From: Prorocentrum cordatum
Lineage: Eukaryota > Sar > Dinophyceae > Prorocentrales > Prorocentraceae
DNA length: 30,000 nt
Reading direction: 5' to 3'
Assembly: GCA_963575745.1 (NCBI GenBank)
Contig: CAUYUJ010008605.1
Coordinates: forward strand, 1-30,000
Each line of letters starts with the position of its first letter. The first letter of the stretch is position 1. Shown here one piece after another: positions 26,281 through 30,000 of the stretch. The notes under the pieces were generated by a model, which ran no database searches, was not told the origin of the DNA, and saw only the letters and a list, made by a program, of their open reading frames with translations. The position numbers and the translations under genes were made by a program.

Positions 26281-26415
26281 GTTCTCCGCCCTGGATGTAC
26301 TCTGCATGCTCATGCACTTCCCTGATCACCTCCATTCGCCTGGGCAACGTTCCTGGATGGGCTGGTGGGGATACGCGAAGCGTCTAGAACGAGAGGACAA
26401 TGCAGCAAACCACCG

Positions 26416-26460
26416 CGACGACAACGACGACGACCGAACGGCGACGACGACGACGAACAA

Positions 26461-26557
<97 letters not shown>

Positions 26558-26605
26558 GCCGACGACGACGACGACGACGATGACGAGTACGACCACGACC
26601 ACGAC
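26416..26605 (+). repeat. GAC microsatellite
   Basis: GAC/ACG trinucleotide repeat with a few CGA and GGC interruptions, pure over about 26460-26575. Confidence 0.95.
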
Positions 26606-27189
26606 GCCCACTCCTTCGCATCCTACTCCTCCCCCTCTAGCACCCGCGGCACATTCAAGGTAGATCCCCCCCCCCCCTCCCCCAACGGTCCCGAGGTCCG
26701 CGAACGGCCCCCAGGAATCGGCTCCCAAGACGGCCCCAAGACGGTCCAAGATTGACGGCTAAGATGGCCAAGATAGACCCCAAGACGGCCAAGATGACCT
26801 CCAGACGGCCAAGAAACTACCCTCCACGACTGCCAAGAAGGCCAAAGATGGCCCCGAGACGACCCAGCATGGCTCCCACACGGCCCCGGAAGGATGCAAC
26901 AGGCAAGCAGGCATGGGAGGCTCCGACAGGCCCCCCAAAAGGCCCCCTTCTCCTGCTCCTCACCCTCTTCCTCTCCGCAAGTGTGCTTCAAGGGTTTCAG
27001 CAATGGCCTGGGGAACACGCGGTGCAATACCGTGGCCAAAATTTGCCCCGACGTTCGGCCACATTGGCGCTTCCAAAAAGCAGGGGGCGGCGGTGGTTCG
27101 CCGTAGGCGTCTTCGATACTGGTAGAGGTGGGAGGGGACACGGCGGCGATTTTTTTTTCCGCCACGTGGCGCCCTCCAGGATCTGCAAC
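26606..27189. other. Unassigned stretch; degenerate AAGATGGCC repeat in part
   Basis: 26740-26900 shows the same CCAAGATGGCC words as 25520-26090. 26900-27189 is unique-looking and would be 3' flank or untranslated sequence of the minus-strand gene that ends at 27190. A minus-strand frame starting around 27142 is open for about 75 non-repetitive residues, but it runs into the repeat and matches nothing. Confidence 0.45.
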
Positions 27190-28515
27190 TCATTTGTCAC
27201 ACCCCTTGACAGTGAAAAAACTTGTAATCGAGCGCTGCTGCGCCTTCTTCGCGGACTCATGGCACTTATAGAGGCGTGCCCAATAAGCATGCCCGCCCTT
27301 GGTTGACAGACCCAGGCAATAGCGACACGTGATGTCATACGGCATTCCTCGTGGCATGGTCTGCAACGCACGCACGGATGCCTCGAAATGCTTGAGCTCG
27401 TCCGCAAGACCAAAAGATTTCATCTCCCGACACAGCTCCGGCCAATGGGGGTGGTCGAGAAGCCGAATCCAAACTGCAACCTGCCCCGGCAACTTAATGC
27501 CTGACAGGCTGGCCGGCGGCGACCTGATGTACGCGACGTTCAGAGACTTTTGAAAAAGACATAGCTTCCATTGTAGGGAATGCATGCTTGGCAGGTATAC
27601 ACCGATGTCGGCAAGGACAGCAAAAAGGTCCGTGGCAGCGTCGTGAATACGTGAATTCGTCAACAACGGGTAGAAGAGACGAAGCCCATCGACCCCCCCA
27701 TTACCGAATAAGCTCCTCTCTCTGAAATGTTCGCGCATTTCTGAAAGCTGCCCAGTGAGCATCTCGTGAATGAGAATCACGTGCCAAAGATATTCTTTGC
27801 AATTGAACTCTCCAATGCCTGCGATGCCCAGGAGCGCTGTTTCCAACTCAAGCATCACTTCCATGAGAACACTTGATGACAACGCACCAAGAAGGAGGCG
27901 GCGAAGGAGCTCCCCCAAACGCGCGAAGACTCCCTGATCCCGACATTGGCGCAGGATGGGCACAAAACAATGTGAGTTCCTTTGATTATAGGCTCCCCGA
28001 AAGACGACAGCCAGGAGCTGTGAAAAAGGTTGTGGCGACCCGGTAAAAGCGTTATGGAGCACGTACTCCGCCACGGCTGTGAAATCTGTTGCTTCCCCCC
28101 ACGACATCTTCGCGTACATGTCCAAAAAATCCCATGTCGTGTTATCTCCCAAACGGTCTGGGCATTCGTACGAATGCGCCGCGAAAAGGAAGAATAAAGG
28201 CATGATGTACAAGCCAGCGTTGCGACGCAAAAAGACCGACCATCTGGCCTTCATAAAATATCTGAACACTCGCAACATGCGCTCAAACATGTCTGAACGA
28301 AGGAGTGGCCCTCCTCGCTTTTGTCTTTTCGCAACGGTGGCCGCACGCTTCCGCTCGGCAATCTCCTTCCCCAAGGTCTGAGTGCTGTGATCATGTAGGT
28401 ATGCGTAAAACTTGCGCGCATGATCATCTGTGAAGTCTTCAGGTGCAAGTGTGACGTTACATCTCGAGAATGCACCTTCCACCGCCTCAACGTCGAATTC
28501 CGCGCCCTCTGCCAT
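27190..28515 (-). CDS. Unrecognised helical protein with C-terminal zinc-like cluster and PIP box
   Basis: ATG at 28515 gives 441 residues ending at TGA 27192-27190. The frame stays open further upstream into the GAC microsatellite, but those residues are repeat-derived, so the first ATG after it is chosen; AACAG directly precedes this ATG. The protein is complex, largely helical in appearance and not low-complexity, with a basic stretch (ERKRAATVAKRQKR) near residues 55-70. Near the C-terminus is C-x2-C-x8-H-x8-C-H (CRYCLGLS to YKCHE), a possible zinc site. The tail reads QRSITSFF (27237-27214), a canonical Qxx(I/L/M)xxFF PCNA-interacting motif, six or seven residues before the stop. I do not recognise the family. 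A nuclear, replication-linked role is an inference from the PIP box alone. It could also be a transposon-derived or dinoflagellate-specific expanded family. Confidence 0.7.
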   Translation of the reverse strand: MAEGAEFDVEAVEGAFSRCNVTLAPEDFTDDHARKFYAYLHDHSTQTLGKEIAERKRAATVAKRQKRGGPLLRSDMFERMLRVFRYFMKARWSVFLRRNAGLYIMPLFFLFAAHSYECPDRLGDNTTWDFLDMYAKMSWGEATDFTAVAEYVLHNAFTGSPQPFSQLLAVVFRGAYNQRNSHCFVPILRQCRDQGVFARLGELLRRLLLGALSSSVLMEVMLELETALLGIAGIGEFNCKEYLWHVILIHEMLTGQLSEMREHFRERSLFGNGGVDGLRLFYPLLTNSRIHDAATDLFAVLADIGVYLPSMHSLQWKLCLFQKSLNVAYIRSPPASLSGIKLPGQVAVWIRLLDHPHWPELCREMKSFGLADELKHFEASVRALQTMPRGMPYDITCRYCLGLSTKGGHAYWARLYKCHESAKKAQQRSITSFFTVKGCDK

Positions 28516-28551
28516 CTGTTGTGCGCTTGGAGCCGGAGACGCCGGATGACT

Positions 28552-28782
<231 letters not shown>

Positions 28783-28930
28783 TCTCTGCGCAGCACGGCT
28801 ATCCCTCGCGACGCGAAGCGCGGGCGCCGAGGGTGCTACCTGAGCCGAAACGGCTACGGACGCACGGACAGAACGGTGAGGCGCGACCTCGATCCGCTTG
28901 TGAGAAGTGTGCCGAAATCAAAAACGGTGA

Positions 28931-29190
28931 CGCATGCGGACTGTACCACTGGGGCCTTCGGCGGAGCCCCCTGAGGGCCACGAAACATGAAGGATGTGCC
29001 GACCGGAGCGGCGGAGACGCATGCGGACCATGCCTCTGGGCGCTTCGACGGAGCTCCTATGGAGTCACGAAACACACGGGAGGTACCCCAAAATACGTGG
29101 CGCGGACGCTTGCGGACTATGCAAATGGGCCATTGGGCAGAACTCCGTTGGGGCCACGAAACGCGCGAGGGATTACCGAAATAAATATCT
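28931..29190 (+). repeat. 87-89 bp tandem repeat, three copies
   Basis: CGCATGCGGAC starts copies at 28931 and 29018, and CGCTTGCGGAC at 29107. Each continues with a TGGGCC- or TGGGCGC-type word and GGCCACGAAAC or AGTCACGAAAC. The first period is 29 codons, so copies 1 and 2 give similar peptides, but the second period shifts frame. Confidence 0.75.
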
Positions 29191-29316
29191 TCCTTCCAGC
29201 TTCTCGCTCCCCCTTCCTCCCTCCGCCTCCTCACTCCTCCATCCTCCCTCCGCCTTGAGAAATTCTCAGAGGATGACCGATAATTCGAGTGCAGCGGCAA
29301 CGGCTTCCGGAAATCC

Positions 29317-29636
29317 ATCCGACCGATAAACCGATAAACCGATAAAAACTAATCGGTTGAACGGTTTGCAAACCGATCAACCGAAAAACCGATATAATTT
29401 GATCGGTTTATCGGTGGATCGGTCGCTCAACCGAAAAACCGATAAACTCTGTATGCGAACATAGAAGCGATTGCTGGCGCGCCCCCCTCTCTTCGTCGGT
29501 TTATCGGTTGATCGGTTTATCGGTTGATCGGTTTATCGGTTGATTGGCTGGTCTGAGACCGCTGGGGGGGAACCTGTGGAGGCGATCCTTGTGCCGCATA
29601 TCGGTTTATCGGTTTATCGGGTTATCGGTTGGTTGT
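29317..29636. repeat. Opposed TTTATCGG / TTGATCGG octamer cluster
   Basis: Left part: CCGATAAA three times in tandem (about 29321-29345), then mixed ATCGGTTGA and CAACCGAAAAACCGAT elements to 29448. Right part: CGGTTTATCGGTTGATCGG in tandem (29498-29546) and again at 29600-29632. The two arms are complementary over tens of bases and flank a 50-bp spacer that has GGCGCGCC. No gene lies inside. Confidence 0.85.
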
Positions 29637-29650
29637 CAGTTCCCCGCCAC

Positions 29651-30000
29651 GACGACGACGGCGACGGCGACGGCGACAGTGGCCGGACCGCCATGGGGCA
29701 GGGCACCTCCGAAGTCAGAGAGAGGTGCGAGGGCGTCTCAGGCGCAAGTGGCCTGAACACCGCATCTCGGGGAAGATCGGGGGTCAGACTACGTGAAGGC
29801 AGGGCGCATCCCAGGTCAACGCTGCGAGTTTTTGTGTAGGCGGAACTGGCCAGGACAATTTGGAGCAGGGAAGAATATCAGAGGTCAGCGTTGCGAGGAT
29901 GTCTCAGGATGAGGATGAGGAAGGTCATGCTGATGATAATGATGGCGATGGCGGCAGCCGCGCGGGAGGCAAAATCTGGCGGGGCAAATTTCGGCGGGAA
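29651..30000. other. Short GAC/GGC repeat, loose repeat and GAT-rich right edge
   Basis: GACGACGACGGCGACGGCGA (29651 onward) repeats the hexamer of 28660. GCAGGG at 29698, 29799 and 29865 starts three loose copies that share GGTCAGCGTTGCGAG-like and GTCTCAGG words. The last 100 bases are GAT/GGC-rich. No gene supported. Confidence 0.45.

Noticed and set aside
25322-26387. Trp/Gly- and Pro/Arg-rich open frames
   Set aside because: They track the degenerate CCAAGATGGC words on both strands equally, with no domain or start context.
26384-26755. Poly-Asp, poly-Thr, poly-Arg and poly-Val frames over the GAC array
   Set aside because: Trinucleotide repeat artefacts.
26623-27165. Minus-strand frame downstream of the PIP-box gene as a second gene
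   Set aside because: The first ~75 residues look non-repetitive, but the frame runs into the degenerate repeat and there is no domain, splice support or homologue known to me.

Overview
This window looks like nuclear DNA of a dinoflagellate; the genus is not determined. The evidence is combined: long GGA, CAT/CAG and GAC microsatellites; intron-sized inverted-repeat elements sitting exactly at splice junctions; an apparent GA 5' splice site; a non-LTR retrotransposon whose reverse transcriptase carries Ala-Asp-Asn in motif C and whose RNase H is circularly permuted; and almost no conventional genes. It is eukaryotic, so no operons, ribosome binding sites or bacterial terminators were annotated.

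Layout. 1-1680: GGA microsatellites around a GC-rich stretch with four compact hairpins. 1754-3166 (minus): 5' part of a split gene for a mitochondrially targeted CmcJ/NvfI-type oxidoreductase, with four recognisable exons. Its introns contain two copies (170 and 173 nt) of one introner-like element. 3187-5814: three copies of a compound repeat, each ending in a GGA tract and containing or having lost an ~82 bp satellite. 5815-11130: mostly low-complexity and degenerate tandem repeats, including 1.85 kb of CAT/CAG. 11130-25331: a nested satellite domain built from a dispersed hairpin module, terminal-inverted-repeat units of 880-890 bp and ~177 bp monomers. Two non-LTR retrotransposons lie in it: a nearly full-length, decayed element at 13068-18950 (minus) and a 5'-truncated remnant at 12300-12698 (minus). 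25332-27189: degenerate repeats plus CCT and GAC microsatellites. 27190-28515 (minus): an unrecognised 441-residue protein ending in a PCNA-interacting (PIP) box. 28552-30000: GAC/GGC microsatellite, an 87-89 bp tandem repeat and a cluster of opposed TTTATCGG octamers.

How parts relate. The two retrotransposons joined the host DNA at the same point in the loop of the hairpin module. The smaller one has a clear 11-13 bp target-site duplication, which suggests a target-specific element family. The larger one reads coiled-coil ORF1, AP-type endonuclease, reverse transcriptase, then RNase H with motif order GDS - AD - D - E instead of D - E - GDS - AD. The remnant's 3' end independently shows the D - E half at the very C-terminus. 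The host genes are sparse and not functionally linked to each other.
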